A stretch of 47,936 nt of DNA from DATATV01 sp035551355 (GTDB lineage: Bacteria; Actinomycetota; Actinomycetes; Mycobacteriales; Pseudonocardiaceae): assembly GCA_035551355.1 (NCBI GenBank), contig DASZNF010000114.1:1-47936 (forward strand), written 5' to 3'. Positions within the stretch are counted from its first letter, which is position 1, and the number at the start of each line of letters is the position of its first letter. Below, in pieces: positions 31,566-39,857 of this stretch. A program made the position numbers and the translations under genes. The notes under the pieces are model-generated. The model searched no databases and was not told where the DNA came from. It worked only from the letters and a program-made list of their open reading frames with translations.

Positions 31566-33332
31566 TCACCCGGTCGTGCGGCTCCAACTGGCCGCGGACA
31601 CGAACGGACCGGCCAGCGGCGCCCCCGCCGACACCCCGGCGACCTTGTTCGTGGCCACCACCAGTTCGTCGGACACCTGGAACAACGGGATCTCCACCGC
31701 CTGGGCCCACAGCTGCGGCTCGACCCGGGCCAGCGCGTCGGGCAGCGACAGCTCCCCGGTCAGCGCGGCCTCGATGGTCGGCTGGACGGTCTGGTCACAG
31801 AATCCCAGCGCGTTGGCCGGGGCCTTGGTGGTGCCGTCCGAGAGGGTCAGCGGGCAGCCGAACTGGGAGGCCAGGGCGCTGGCCGAGTCCGGGTCCACCG
31901 GCTGCGGGCCGACCACGATGTCCGGGCTGGTGTTGGTGTCGGCCGGGGCGTTGCCGGTGGTCGGCGCGGCGCTGGTGGCATTGCTGGTGGTGGTCGGGCC
32001 GGCCAGCAGCTGCTGGCCGTAGAGCTGGGTGGCCGGCGGGGTGGTCAGGGTGGCCTGGATGCCCGCCGCCTGCAGCTGCGTCCGCAGCTGCTCGGCCATG
32101 TCCAGATAGGGCTGCACGCCGGCGGCGGCCGCGATGCGCACCCGCAGTGGCTGGCCGTCCTTGCTCCACTGGCCCGCCACCTGGGTGTACCCGGCCTGGG
32201 TGAGCTTGTCGTGCACGGTGCCCGCGTTCGGCGCGGCCGCCACGTCCGAGCCGGTCAGCGTGGCCGCGTACCCGGCCTGTGAGGGGGCCACCACCAGGGC
32301 GTTGGCGGTCAGCTTGGTGGACGGGCCACCGGCCACGCCGGTGCCGATCAGCGCGTTGCGGTCGATCGCCGCGGCCACCCCGGTGCGCACCGTCTGGTCG
32401 GCCAGGTCCGGGCCGCCCGGGCGCAACAGCACCGCGGCCAGCTCCGGGCGGGCCACGCTTGCCGTGTCGTAGCCCGCGCCCAGCCCGGCGAACAATGCCT
32501 GCCCGGCCGCGTCGGCGCGGGTGTAGGCCACCTGGGCGCCGTCCGTGCGCAGGCTGTTGGTCATGCCCTGGGCATCGGCCTTGCGCAGGATCACCTGGTC
32601 CAGCACGCTCGGCGTGCCCCAGTACCGGTCGCTGCGCTCCAGGGTGATCTCCCCGCCGGCCGAGTCCAGTTCCTTGATGTCGAACGGGCCCGCGGTGGCC
32701 GGGAAGCTGTCGGTCAGCGCACTGGCCCAGCCGCCCGGCGCGTCCTTGAGCAGATGCGCGGGCAGCAGGTCGTTGAACAGCGAACGCCAGCCCGGATAGG
32801 GCTTGTCGAAGGAGACCTGGATGGTCTTGCCGTTGTCCCGCGCGATGATGTTGGAGATCAGCTGGTAGCCGGCCGGGTCCACGGTGCCGGACTGGGTGCT
32901 CATCTGGTTACGCAGATACAGGAAATCGGCCGCGTCCACCGGGGTGCCGTCCGACCAGGACGCGTCGGTGCGCAGCTGGTAGGTCACGGTGAACGGATCG
33001 GCGTTGGTGACCTGCGCGGACACCATCAGATTCGCATCCAGCTGCGGGGTGCCGTCCGGGGCGGTGCGGAACACCGAGGGCAGCAGCATGGCGGACAGGT
33101 CGTCGGTCATCGACGACTGGTCGGCCAGCAGATGCGGGTTGTAGCCGCTGCCGATGCCGTCCACCGCGACCACCACCTGGGTGGTGCCGGTGGGCACCGG
33201 GGTGGTGGTGTGCGCGTTGGACGAGCTCACCAGCGGCACCGCGGGCATGTTCGTGCACCCGGCCAGCAGCACCAGCCCGACGAGCAGAATCCCGGCCTGC
33301 CGAACCACACGCCATCGGGCGGGTGAGCCCAC
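31566..33332 (-). CDS. LpqW-like lipoprotein (solute-binding family 5 fold)
   Basis: A 588-residue lipoprotein: signal helix, lipobox LAGC with Cys26, then a family 5 binding-protein fold (WSDGTPVDAADFLYLRNQ, AAIDRNALIGTG). A Thr/Ala/Asn-rich insertion (near residue 450) interrupts the C-terminal lobe. It is not in the importer operon but next to typA, exactly where mycobacteria keep lpqW (Rv1165-Rv1166). LpqW there controls flux into phosphatidylinositol mannosides and lipoarabinomannan, so a similar role is plausible. The GTG at 33332 is preferred because GGAGGA precedes it by 6 nt; GTG 33350 is possible. Confidence 0.82.
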   Translation of the reverse strand: MGSPARWRVVRQAGILLVGLVLLAGCTNMPAVPLVSSSNAHTTTPVPTGTTQVVVAVDGIGSGYNPHLLADQSSMTDDLSAMLLPSVFRTAPDGTPQLDANLMVSAQVTNADPFTVTYQLRTDASWSDGTPVDAADFLYLRNQMSTQSGTVDPAGYQLISNIIARDNGKTIQVSFDKPYPGWRSLFNDLLPAHLLKDAPGGWASALTDSFPATAGPFDIKELDSAGGEITLERSDRYWGTPSVLDQVILRKADAQGMTNSLRTDGAQVAYTRADAAGQALFAGLGAGYDTASVARPELAAVLLRPGGPDLADQTVRTGVAAAIDRNALIGTGVAGGPSTKLTANALVVAPSQAGYAATLTGSDVAAAPNAGTVHDKLTQAGYTQVAGQWSKDGQPLRVRIAAAAGVQPYLDMAEQLRTQLQAAGIQATLTTPPATQLYGQQLLAGPTTTSNATSAAPTTGNAPADTNTSPDIVVGPQPVDPDSASALASQFGCPLTLSDGTTKAPANALGFCDQTVQPTIEAALTGELSLPDALARVEPQLWAQAVEIPLFQVSDELVVATNKVAGVSAGAPLAGPFVSAASWSRTTG

Positions 33333-33426
33333 GCCGAGTCCTCCCCTCACGAGCCGTCACTCTGCCACCGGCGAGCCACTCACGCAGGCGATTACCCGAC
33401 ATGCGGACGCGGACCGGTGGCCCCCC

Positions 33427-33438
33427 TGGGGTACCCCA
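33427..33438. promoter_or_regulatory. TGGGGTACCCCA palindrome upstream of the LpqW-like gene
   Basis: Perfect 12-bp palindrome, about 95 nt upstream of the LpqW-like start and just after the typA hairpin. Operator or chance; not resolved. Confidence 0.3.
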
Positions 33439-33451
33439 ACAGGATGACGCG

Positions 33452-33480
33452 CCACCCCCGGTGAAGGTTGCCCGGGGTGG
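33452..33480 (-). terminator. terminator after typA
   Basis: CCACCCCCGG pairs with CCGGGGTGG (one bulge) across a 10-nt loop, about 70 nt past the typA stop. Confidence 0.55.
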
Positions 33481-33551
33481 TCCCGGCGGGCCGCTCCCGC
33501 GCCTCAGCAGGCACGTCCGGAGCAACCGGCCGGAACCCGGCCCTCGGAAGA

Positions 33552-35468
33552 TCAGACGCGCCGCGCCCGGGCCCGGGCCTTGGCCCGCTCGGCCACGTCC
33601 AGCACCAGCTTGCGCACCCGCACCACGGTCGGCGCGACCTCGACGCACTCGTCCGAGGCGCAGAACTCCAGCGCCTCCTCGAGGGACAGCTTGCGCGGCC
33701 GGGCCAGCGTCTCCATCACGTCGGCCGAGGACTGCCGCATGTTGGTCAGCTTCTTCTCCCGGCACACGTTGATGTCCAGGTCCTCGGCCCGCGGGTTCTC
33801 GCCCACCACCTGGCCCTCGTAGCTGCTCGCGCCCGGCTCCACGAAGAAGGTGCCGCGGTCGGCCAGCTGCAGCATCGCGTAGGCGGTGATCATCCCGGCC
33901 CGGTCGGACACCAGCGAACCGCTGTGCCGGGTGCGGATCTCGCCCGCCCACGGGAAGTAGCCCTCGAACACGTGGTTGGCGATGCCGGTGCCGCGGGTCT
34001 CGGTGAGGAACTCGGTGCGGAAGCCGATCAGGCCACGCGCGGGGATCACGTACTCGACCCGGATCCGCCCGGTGCCGTGCCCGCCCATCTGCTCCAGCCG
34101 GCCCTTGCGGCTGGCCAGCAGCTGGGTGATCGCGCCAAGGTGCTCCTCCGGGGCGTCCACGGTCAGCCGCTCGAACGGCTCGCACAGCTTGCCGTCGATG
34201 GTCCGGGTGACCACCTGGGGCTTGCCCACGGTCAGCTCGAAGCCCTCGCGGCGCATCTGCTCGACCAGGATGGCCAGGGCCAGCTCGCCACGGCCCTGCA
34301 CCTCCCAGGTGTCCGGCCGCTCGGTGGGCAGTACCCGCACGCTCACGTTGCCGATCAGCTCGGCGTCCAGCCGGGCCTTGACCAGCCGCGCGGTCAGCTT
34401 GTCGCCGCCGCCCCGGCCGGCCAGCGGGGAGGTGTTGACGCCGATGGTCATGGAGATGGCGGGCTCGTCCACGGTGATCCGGGGCAGCGCGGCCGGGTCG
34501 TCCGGGTCGGCCAGGGTGTCGCCGATGGTGATGTCCGGGATGCCGGCGATGGCCACCAGGTCACCGGCCGCCGCCTGCTGGGCCGGGACCCGGTCCAGCG
34601 CCTCGGTGACCAGCAGCTCGGTGATCTTGACCTTGGAGATGGTGCCGTCCTCGCGCAGCCAGGCCACCTGCTGGCCCTTGCTCAACGTGCCCGCGTGGAT
34701 GCGGCACAGCGCGATGCGGCCCAGGAAGCTGGAGGCGTCGAGGTTGGTGACCAGCGCGCGCAGCGGGGCGGTCTGGTCGGCCACCGGCGGCGGCACGTGG
34801 GCCAGCAGGGTGTCGAACAGCGGGTCGAGGTTCTCGCTGTCCGGCAGGCCGCCGTCCTCGGGCTGGTTCAGGCTGGCCCGCCCGGCCCGGGCCGAGGCGT
34901 AGATGACCGGCAGGTCCAGCACCGAGTCGTCCACCGAGTCCAGCTCGGCGGCCAGCTCCAGCAGCAGGTCGTGGGTCTCCTCGACCACCTCGGCGATCCG
35001 CGCGTCCGGGCGGTCGACCTTGTTCACGACCAGCACCACGGGCAGCCCGGCGGCCAGCGTCTTGCGCAGCACGAACCGGGTCTGCGGCAGCGGGCCCTCA
35101 CTGGCGTCGACCAGCAGCAGCACGCCGTCGACCATGGCCAGCCCGCGCTCCACCTCGCCGCCGAAGTCGGCGTGGCCGGGGGTGTCCACGACGTTGATGG
35201 TGACCGCGTCCACCGGCCCGCCCGGGGTGGCCCGGTGCACGGCGGTGTTCTTGGCCAGGATGGTGATGCCCTTCTCCCGCTCAAGTTCGCCGGAGTCCAT
35301 CACCCGGTCGACCAACTCGGCCCGGGCCGAGAACGCGCCGGACTGTCGCAGCATGGCGTCGACCAGAGTGGTCTTGCCGTGGTCGACGTGCGCGACGATG
35401 GCCACATTGCGCAGGTCGGCGCGAATGGGCGGAGCCGACACAGCATCGGAGAATGTGGCCGTGGACAC
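33552..35468 (-). CDS. typA: translational GTPase TypA/BipA
   Basis: A 638-residue ribosome-binding GTPase involved in stress adaptation and 50S assembly. G1 AHVDHGKTT, G3 DTPGHADF, G4 NKVD; then the elongation-factor-like domains II, III and V and the TypA-specific C-terminal domain (RGLIGFRTEF, TRGTGIANHVFEGY, LTNMRQSSAD). The GTG at 35468 is supported by GGGGAG 6 nt upstream; the frame is open to 35690. Neighbour of the LpqW-like gene as in mycobacteria. Confidence 0.95.
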   Translation of the reverse strand: MSTATFSDAVSAPPIRADLRNVAIVAHVDHGKTTLVDAMLRQSGAFSARAELVDRVMDSGELEREKGITILAKNTAVHRATPGGPVDAVTINVVDTPGHADFGGEVERGLAMVDGVLLLVDASEGPLPQTRFVLRKTLAAGLPVVLVVNKVDRPDARIAEVVEETHDLLLELAAELDSVDDSVLDLPVIYASARAGRASLNQPEDGGLPDSENLDPLFDTLLAHVPPPVADQTAPLRALVTNLDASSFLGRIALCRIHAGTLSKGQQVAWLREDGTISKVKITELLVTEALDRVPAQQAAAGDLVAIAGIPDITIGDTLADPDDPAALPRITVDEPAISMTIGVNTSPLAGRGGGDKLTARLVKARLDAELIGNVSVRVLPTERPDTWEVQGRGELALAILVEQMRREGFELTVGKPQVVTRTIDGKLCEPFERLTVDAPEEHLGAITQLLASRKGRLEQMGGHGTGRIRVEYVIPARGLIGFRTEFLTETRGTGIANHVFEGYFPWAGEIRTRHSGSLVSDRAGMITAYAMLQLADRGTFFVEPGASSYEGQVVGENPRAEDLDINVCREKKLTNMRQSSADVMETLARPRKLSLEEALEFCASDECVEVAPTVVRVRKLVLDVAERAKARARARRV

Positions 35469-35621
35469 GCGAAACTCCCCAAGGGTCGAAGTCTGGGTTG
35501 GCGCCGCCGACATGTGCGGCACTCTCCAGGATACCGGGTTATTCGCCAGCTGGGATGTGAGCCGCGACCAACGCCGGGCGAACAGCCGGTGAGCGGTGAA
35601 AACCGGGTTGGGCCCGCACCG

Positions 35622-35627
35622 TAGAGT
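35622..35627 (+). promoter_or_regulatory. putative -10 element of trpS (leaderless)
   Basis: TAGAGT ends 7 nt before the GTG at 35635, which lacks a ribosome binding site. Confidence 0.45.
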
Positions 35628-35634
35628 TCGGTCT

Positions 35635-36639
35635 GTGCGCAAGGTGTCACTGACCGGGATCCAGGCGACCGGGGTTCCCCACCTCGGCAACTACATCGGC
35701 GCGATCCGGCCCGCCCTGGAGCTGGCCGCCGAGTACGACGCCCACTACTTCATCGCCGACTACCACTCGCTGAACTCGCTGCGCGAGCCGGAGAAGCTGG
35801 CGCACTACACCCGGGCGGTGGCGGCGAGCTGGCTGGCCGCCGGGCTGGACGCCGACCAGATCACCTTCTACCGGCAGTCCGACGTGCCGGAGACGTTCGA
35901 GCTGAGCTGGATCCTGTCCTGCGTGACCGGCAAGGGCCTGATGAACCGCGCGCACTCGTACAAGGCGGCGCGGGACCGCAACACCGAGGCCGGGGCCGAC
36001 CCGGACAACGGCGTCAACATGGGCCTGTTCAACTACCCGGTGCTGATGGCCGCCGATATCCTGATCATGGCCGCGGACGTGGTGCCGGTGGGCAAGGACC
36101 AGGCCCAGCACCTGGAGTACACCGCCGACATCGCCGGCTCGTTCAACCATCTGTTCGGTGCGCGGTACTCGTTCCCGGTGCCGCAGGCGATCCTGCCCGA
36201 AGCGACGACGGGCGCGGTGCTGCCCGGCCTGGACGGCCGGAAGATGAGCAAGAGCTACGACAACACGATCCCGCTGTTCCTGCCGCAGTCGCAGCTCAAG
36301 AAGCTGGTCCGGCGGATTCCCACCGACTCGACGCCGGTCGAGGCGCCCAAGGACCCGGACGGCTCGTTCGTGTTCCAGATCCTGGAGCAGTTCGCCAGCC
36401 CGTCGGTCACCGCCGACACCCGCAAGCGGCTGGAGGCGGGCGGCATGGGCTGGGGCGACCTGAAGAACGTGCTGTTCGAGACGCTGGACGAGCAGTTCGG
36501 GCCGATGCGGGAACGGTACGAGGAACTGATGGCCGAGGGCAGCGAACTGGAGTCGGTGCTCAAGGCCGGTGCGGAGAAGGCCCGGGGACGGGCGCGCGAG
36601 GTGCTGGCCAACGTCCGGCACGCCGTCGGCGTCAGTTGA
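35635..36639 (+). CDS. trpS: tryptophanyl-tRNA synthetase
   Basis: Class I synthetase, 334 residues, charging tRNA-Trp. The HIGH-like motif is HLGN (16-19) and KMSKS is at 203-207. The sequence (GIQATGVPHLGNYIGAIRPAL, FYRQSDVPETFELSW, GKGLMNRAHSYKAA) resembles the TrpRS form I recall from gamma-proteobacteria such as Pseudomonas and Xanthomonas more than the usual bacterial one. In actinobacteria a second, often regulated or inhibitor-tolerant TrpRS is known, so this could be an accessory copy (inference). GTG start; convergent with the NUDIX gene. Confidence 0.93.
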   Translation: MRKVSLTGIQATGVPHLGNYIGAIRPALELAAEYDAHYFIADYHSLNSLREPEKLAHYTRAVAASWLAAGLDADQITFYRQSDVPETFELSWILSCVTGKGLMNRAHSYKAARDRNTEAGADPDNGVNMGLFNYPVLMAADILIMAADVVPVGKDQAQHLEYTADIAGSFNHLFGARYSFPVPQAILPEATTGAVLPGLDGRKMSKSYDNTIPLFLPQSQLKKLVRRIPTDSTPVEAPKDPDGSFVFQILEQFASPSVTADTRKRLEAGGMGWGDLKNVLFETLDEQFGPMRERYEELMAEGSELESVLKAGAEKARGRAREVLANVRHAVGVS

Positions 36640-36641
36640 GC

Positions 36642-36660
36642 GGTTCGGCCGCGCCGAATC
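36642..36660. terminator. bidirectional terminator, trpS/NUDIX
   Basis: TTCGGC/GCCGAA stem (6 bp, extendable with a mismatch) and 3-nt loop in the 19-nt gap between two convergent genes. Confidence 0.5.
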
Positions 36661-37546
36661 AAGCCGGCTGGGCCAGCAGCGTGCGCATCCGCGGCACCAG
36701 CACCCGGTCCGCCGCCAGCCAGTCCAGCCCGTCGAGCTCCGCCGCCCGCACCCACCGCACCGCCCGGTGCTCCCGCGCCCTCGGCTGCCCGCCGGTAAGC
36801 GAAGCGGAGTAGATCCGCAGCAGCCACCCGCTGGGCAGGATCAGATCCGGCCCGACCCGCCCGCCGACCTCCAGCCCCACCCCCAGTTCCTCCATGCACT
36901 CGCGGGCCACCGCCGCCGGTTCGCTCTCCCCCGGTTCCACCCGCCCACCGGGAAACTCCCAGCGCCCGGCGTCCGCGGCCGGCCAGTCGCGCTGTTGCAC
37001 CAGCAGCCGCCCGGCCGGATCGAGGATGGCCGCGCCCACCACGACCGGCGCCTGCGCCAGCTGCCGGGCCCGCCCGCGCACCGCGTCGACCAACCCGTCC
37101 AGCAGCGCCAGCCCGTGCCGCCGGGTCATCCCGGGCACCCGCACCGTGCAGGTCAGCCCGGCGTTGGCGACCCCAGGCTCCACGGCCGAACCGCGCCGCA
37201 CCTCCGCCTCCGCAGCCGAACCGCGGCGCATCTCCGGCACCGGATGGGGCCGCGGCCCCGGCTCGACCAGCGCGGCCAGCCCCACCGCGGCGCCCAGCGA
37301 CGCTCCGGTCAGCAGCACCCCCCGCTCGTCGGCCAGTTCCACCGCCAGCCGCGCCCGCCCCCACTCGGGCAGGCGCACGCCCAGCGGGGAACGCCCCCAT
37401 GCCGACCCGACCGTCTGCCCGGCCGACAACTGGGCCACCGCGGGCCCGGCCAAGCCCAGCCGCTCCCGCAGCAGCCACGGTTCGGCCAGCACGGCGGCCA
37501 CGGTGCGGGCGGGGGCGGGCAGCACGGCCCGGTGCGTCACGATCAT
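36659..37546 (-). CDS. NUDIX hydrolase with SRPBCC-like N-terminal domain
   Basis: A 295-residue protein. Residues about 165-295 are a MutT-type NUDIX domain with box GGRVEPGESEPAAVARECMEE, the usual 8-oxo-dGTP/CTP pyrophosphatase pattern, and a WEFPGG lead-in. Residues 1 to about 155 are different: a beta-rich segment beginning VTHRAVLPAPARTVAAVL and ending in the helix HGLALLDGLVDAVRG, compatible with an SRPBCC fold (inference), with a tandem repeat RRGSAxE in between. ATG start with AGGA 8 nt upstream, 4 nt after the histidine kinase stop, so co-transcribed with it. Mycobacterial mutT2 lies in the same neighbourhood but lacks the N-terminal domain. Confidence 0.8.
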   Translation of the reverse strand: MIVTHRAVLPAPARTVAAVLAEPWLLRERLGLAGPAVAQLSAGQTVGSAWGRSPLGVRLPEWGRARLAVELADERGVLLTGASLGAAVGLAALVEPGPRPHPVPEMRRGSAAEAEVRRGSAVEPGVANAGLTCTVRVPGMTRRHGLALLDGLVDAVRGRARQLAQAPVVVGAAILDPAGRLLVQQRDWPAADAGRWEFPGGRVEPGESEPAAVARECMEELGVGLEVGGRVGPDLILPSGWLLRIYSASLTGGQPRAREHRAVRWVRAAELDGLDWLAADRVLVPRMRTLLAQPA

Positions 37547-37550
37547 CGGC

Positions 37551-38921
37551 CTATCCTGTCGGTACTCCCGGCCAGCGCACCTCGAACCGGGCCCCACCAT
37601 CGGGTGACTCGCCGACCGACACGTTGCCCTTCCGCCTGCGCACCACCTCGGCCACCATGGCCAGCCCCAGTCCAGCGCCGCCGGTGCGCCGCGCCCGGTC
37701 GTCGTGCACCCGGTAGAAGCGGTCGAACACCCGGGCCCGGTGCTCGGCCGGCACCCCGGTCCCGTCGTCGTCCACCACCAGCCGGACCCCGCCGCGGATC
37801 GCGGGCAGCACGAACACCCCGATCCGCACCCGGGCGTACCGGGCCGCGTTGCGCAGCAGGTTGTCCAGCACCAGCTCGACCTCGGCCGGCGCGGCCCACA
37901 CGGTCAGCTCCTGGGTCGGCACCCGCAACTCCACCCGGGGCGCCTCCCTCGGCATCCGGGCCACCGCGCCCTGCGCGGCCAGCGCCACGTCCACCGGCCC
38001 GGCGGCGGGCAGCTCGCCCGCGTCCAGCCGGGACAGCACCAGCAGGTCGTCGATGAGCGCGGACAACCGCTCCGCCTCGGCGACCACCTCGGTGAGCACC
38101 TCCTGGGAGAAGTCCGCGTCCGGGTGCAGCACGGCCACCTCGGACTGGGCCCGGATGGAGGCCACCGGCGAACGCAACTCGTGCGCGGCGTCCCCGGTGA
38201 ACCGCTGCAACCGGGTGCGGGCCTCGTCCCGCCGGGCCAGCAGCGCGTTCATCGCCTCGGCCAGGTCGCGCAGCTCGTCCCGGGCCCCGGGCACCGGCAG
38301 CCGGGCACCGGCGGACAGGGCCGCGGCGGCCAGCCGCATCCGCTGCACCGGCCGCAGTGAGCTGCGCACGGCCAGCCAGGTGGCCACCCCGGCGGCCGCC
38401 CCACCGAGCGCGGCCGCCACCAGCATCCACTGCCAGGCCAGGTAGCGCGCCTGGGCGTAGCCGGCCAGCACCGCTCCGGCCACCACCAGCCGCTCGCTGC
38501 CCCCCGGGGTGGTCACCATCGCGCCCAGCCACCGCCGCGGCGGGTCGGCCGCGGTGTCCAGCAGCCCCTGCCCGGACTCGAGAGTGCTGATCTGGGCCGG
38601 GGTCAGCGGCGGGGGCGGCCCACCGTCCAGCGGATCGCCGACCCGGTCCAGCACCCGCACGCTGCCGTCCAACTCGGCCGCCGGAGTGTGCCCGGCCGAG
38701 ACGGCGGCCACCGTGCCGGACAGTGCGGCGTGCAGCTCGGTGTCGGCGGCGTCCACGAACAGGGCGCCCAGCAGCGGCCCGGCCAGTTGGGCCAGCCCGA
38801 CCAGGCACAGCACGGTCACCGTGGTGGCGACCAGGGTGATCCGGAACCGGACGGTCCGCCGCTGCCACCAGCCCGCCACCCCGCGCCGCACCGGCTCGGG
38901 CTCGGATTCCGGCTCAACCAC
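37551..38921 (-). CDS. two-component sensor histidine kinase
   Basis: A 456-residue membrane kinase. Two membrane helices (about 27-53 and 162-184) flank a roughly 108-residue extracytoplasmic sensor with a Pro-rich patch (GGPPPPLTP). A HAMP region follows (about 185-235), then the H-box with His247 (DAAHELRSPVASI), and the ATPase domain with N-box DNLLRNAARYA, G1 DDDGTGVP and G2 GGAGLGLAM. GTG start. It lies 63 nt after the response regulator gene on the same strand. Confidence 0.92.
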   Translation of the reverse strand: MVEPESEPEPVRRGVAGWWQRRTVRFRITLVATTVTVLCLVGLAQLAGPLLGALFVDAADTELHAALSGTVAAVSAGHTPAAELDGSVRVLDRVGDPLDGGPPPPLTPAQISTLESGQGLLDTAADPPRRWLGAMVTTPGGSERLVVAGAVLAGYAQARYLAWQWMLVAAALGGAAAGVATWLAVRSSLRPVQRMRLAAAALSAGARLPVPGARDELRDLAEAMNALLARRDEARTRLQRFTGDAAHELRSPVASIRAQSEVAVLHPDADFSQEVLTEVVAEAERLSALIDDLLVLSRLDAGELPAAGPVDVALAAQGAVARMPREAPRVELRVPTQELTVWAAPAEVELVLDNLLRNAARYARVRIGVFVLPAIRGGVRLVVDDDGTGVPAEHRARVFDRFYRVHDDRARRTGGAGLGLAMVAEVVRRRKGNVSVGESPDGGARFEVRWPGVPTG

Positions 38922-38984
38922 GCCAAGATCCGCTCAGCCGCCCCGTCGGCCGCTTCGTCACCGGCCGCTCCGTCGGATTCCTGG

Positions 38985-39707
38985 TCATCCGCCGCTCCCC
39001 AGCGCCGCGTCCAGTTCCGGCGTGGTGATCAGGTAGCCGTGCCCGCGCACGGTGCGCAGCAGCTCCCCCGCCCCCGCCGCGTCCAGCTTGCGCCGCACGT
39101 ACCCGACGTACACCTCGACCGCGTTGCGGGTGGCCGCCTGCTCGTCGCCCCACACCGTGCGCAGCAGCTCGTCCTTGGTCACCACCGCCCCGGCCCGCCC
39201 GACCAGCACGTCCAGCACCGCGAACTCGCGCGGGCTCAGCCCCAGTTCGTGCCCGGCCCACCGGGCCTGCTTGCGGGATCGCTCCACCTCCAGCTCGCCG
39301 ATGCGCAGCCGGTGCCGGGCGGTCTCCGCCCCGGCCCGGCGCAGCGTGGCCCGCACCTGGGCCACCAGCACCCGGAAGGAGAACGGTTTCACCAGGTACC
39401 CGTCGGCGCCCAGGTCCAGCCCGTCGGCCTGGTCGAACTCGCCGTCCTTGGCCGACACCAGCAGCACCGGCGTGCGCACCGCCTCGGCCCGCAGCCGTTC
39501 CAGCACCCGGTAGCCGGACATGCCGGGCAGCATGATGTCCAGCAGCACGATGTCGAACGCGCCGGTCAGCGCCGCCCGCAGCGCGCTGGGCCCGTCCGCC
39601 GCGGCGGCCACGTCCATGCCCTCCGCGGTCAGCCCGCGCTGCAGCGCCCGCCGTACCCCCAGCTCGTCGTCGGCGACGAGCACTCTGGGCCGTTCCTCGG
39701 CCGTCAT
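38985..39707 (-). CDS. OmpR-family response regulator
   Basis: A 240-residue regulator. Receiver domain with acidic pair (VADDE), phospho-acceptor Asp57 (LLDIMLPG) and Lys107 (LVKPF); C-terminal winged helix (LSPREFAVLDVLVGRAG, NAVEVYVGYVRRKLD, VRGHGY). The start ATG at 39707 has GAGGG/GGGA upstream. First gene of the regulator-kinase-NUDIX operon. The intergenic region ahead of it carries paired TCTCAG repeats with the 11-bp spacing that OmpR-type dimers recognise. Confidence 0.94.
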   Translation of the reverse strand: MTAEERPRVLVADDELGVRRALQRGLTAEGMDVAAAADGPSALRAALTGAFDIVLLDIMLPGMSGYRVLERLRAEAVRTPVLLVSAKDGEFDQADGLDLGADGYLVKPFSFRVLVAQVRATLRRAGAETARHRLRIGELEVERSRKQARWAGHELGLSPREFAVLDVLVGRAGAVVTKDELLRTVWGDEQAATRNAVEVYVGYVRRKLDAAGAGELLRTVRGHGYLITTPELDAALGSGG

Positions 39708-39763
39708 GGTCCCACCCTCATGCGCAACAGAATGCCCCCGAACGGCCATCGATCACGATCGGC

Positions 39764-39809
39764 TCTCAGCGGTCTCTCAGCTCGCCGGCCGCTCTCAGCG
39801 TCATCTCAG
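39764..39809. promoter_or_regulatory. two pairs of TCTCAG boxes, probable response-regulator operator
   Basis: TCTCAG starts at 39764, 39775, 39793 and 39804. Within each pair the spacing is 11 bp (one helical turn), and the two pairs are near-identical 17-mers: TCTCAGCG, three variable bases, TCTCAG. They sit between the response regulator (minus strand, 57 nt away) and the LolA-like gene (plus strand, 49 nt away). Direct repeats with 11-bp phasing are the usual OmpR/PhoB-family target. Confidence 0.65.
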
Positions 39810-39857
39810 TTTGCCCGGAGCACGCTCGGCGGCACACGAACCCGAAGGAGGAGGGTC

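Noticed and set aside
33427..33438. KpnI-type palindrome as a definite operator
   Set aside because: A single 12-bp palindrome in G+C-rich DNA can occur by chance; kept only as a low-confidence site.
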